The position numbers and the translations under genes are program-made. Below the pieces are notes generated by a model. The model had not been told where the DNA came from and did not search any database. It saw only the letters and a list, made by a program, of their open reading frames with translations. Source: Elizabethkingia miricola (GTDB taxonomy: Bacteria; Bacteroidota; Bacteroidia; Flavobacteriales; Weeksellaceae). From it: 64,000 bases of DNA. Where the stretch lies: positions 372,001 through 436,000 of the forward strand of contig NZ_LSGQ01000003.1 of assembly GCF_001675285.1 (NCBI RefSeq), written 5' to 3'. Each line of letters begins with the position of its first letter. Positions within the stretch are counted from its first letter, which is position 1. Positions 63,520-64,000 of the stretch are shown here, piece after piece.

Positions 63520-64000
63520 TTGGAATTATCAACTCCTATAGAATACCTTAAAGGCATTGGGCCCGAGCGGGCGAAGCTTATTAAAAACGTTTTGGATCTC
63601 CATAAGGTAGAGGACTTTCTGACCTTTTATCCCATTCGTTATATCGACAAAAGTAAACTTTACAAAGTTGGCGAATTAAGAGAAATAAACAATGAAATTC
63701 CGCTGAAAGGCAGAATTACAGATATTCAGGAAGTGGCATACGCCAAAGGAAGGCGTATGGTAGCGAAATTTCGGGATGAAACCGGAACAATGGAATTGGT
63801 GTGGTTCAAATATTCTAAATGGCTGAAAGAACAGATTCCGCTTAATACTGAAGTTATAATCTTCGGAAGAGTACAGATTTTTAACAATGTATTCTCTATG
63901 CCGCATCCTGAAATAGAGAAAAATGAAAATAAAGAAAACTCTCCAACACTTTTACCTGTTTATTCAAGTAGTGAAAAACTGACAAAACGTGGGATAAATA
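63520..64000 (+). CDS. recG: ATP-dependent DNA helicase RecG, N-terminal part
   Basis: RecG remodels stalled forks and branched DNA. The frame has a stop at 63514 and no ATG before TTG at 63520, so translation must begin at TTG (LELSTPIEYLKGIGPERAKL). The wedge-domain features are visible: LTFYPIRYIDKSK, LKGRITDIQE, VAKFRDETGTMELVWFKYSKW. About 160 residues are visible and no stop occurs before the window ends, so the helicase domain lies outside. Confidence 0.92.
   Translation, partial: MELSTPIEYLKGIGPERAKLIKNVLDLHKVEDFLTFYPIRYIDKSKLYKVGELREINNEIPLKGRITDIQEVAYAKGRRMVAKFRDETGTMELVWFKYSKWLKEQIPLNTEVIIFGRVQIFNNVFSMPHPEIEKNENKENSPTLLPVYSSSEKLTKRGIN

Noticed and set aside
63431-63532. N-terminal extension of the racemase-like protein
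   Set aside because: The family begins MKKIGILGGT; the extension overlaps the recG start region and looks like intergenic sequence.

Overview
The window reads as ordinary chromosome from a flavobacterium of the family Weeksellaceae, most likely Elizabethkingia. The base composition is AT-rich and the promoters follow the Bacteroidetes TAnnTTTG pattern. There is a SusC/SusD pair, a DUF4290 protein, a protein that is almost only a type IX secretion sorting domain, and lipoproteins with acidic residues after the lipid cysteine. The phosphatase at 53267 carries Thr79, Asn100, Lys162 and Arg164 at the exact numbering of the characterised PafA of Elizabethkingia meningoseptica. Both ends cut a gene: trmD on the left and recG on the right. 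No tRNA, rRNA, insertion sequence, prophage or CRISPR array was seen.

Layout. 1-2853: trmD, an endonuclease/exonuclease/phosphatase-family protein, an Lrp-type regulator and deoC. 2899-13239: housekeeping and envelope genes (hemB, murB, an aminotransferase, LemA plus a DUF2207 membrane protein, murA, DUF4290, a DCC protein and a haem-binding protein). 13350-15479: der, behind a structured leader, and an Sfp-type phosphopantetheinyl transferase. 15500-20807: a leftward operon encoding a 1306-residue Pls/PosA-type synthetase (adenylation, carrier, then three membrane/beta-helix modules), a GNAT acetyltransferase and an esterase; the phosphopantetheinyl transferase beside it is a natural activator. 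20917-22226: upp and comF. 22248-26710: a RamB-like regulator divergent from the glyoxylate shunt genes aceB-aceA, with two palindromes in the shared promoter region. 26862-33888: aqpZ, a LuxE-like protein, an NAD-binding protein, the operon queD-lpxH-crp and a TonB-dependent receptor with a palindromic operator over its -7 box. 34074-36097: pfkA-gapA.

36461-43917 is a sulfated-substrate uptake locus: SusC/SusD face a sulfatase and a true two-cysteine formylglycine-generating enzyme, so the sulfatase comes with its own activator. 44037-49914 is an accessory stretch: an unknown membrane protein, a small CxxCH protein, a TonB receptor, a lipoprotein, and a lipid-anchored protein that looks like a beta-trefoil joined to an aerolysin/ETX-MTX2 pore-forming domain. 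50027-64000 returns to core functions (rimO, an RlpA-like protein, a dicarboxylate symporter, pafA, lipoproteins, a GH73/LysM glucosaminidase, hemL, an Asp/Glu racemase-like protein, recG).

The strongest leads are the poly-amino-acid synthetase cluster, the lipid-anchored aerolysin-like protein, the self-contained sulfatase module, the MurA with aspartate in place of the fosfomycin-target cysteine, and several unexplained DNA/RNA structures (der leader, 116-bp inverted-repeat element, palindromic operators). All family assignments are by eye from sequence motifs; no database search was run.
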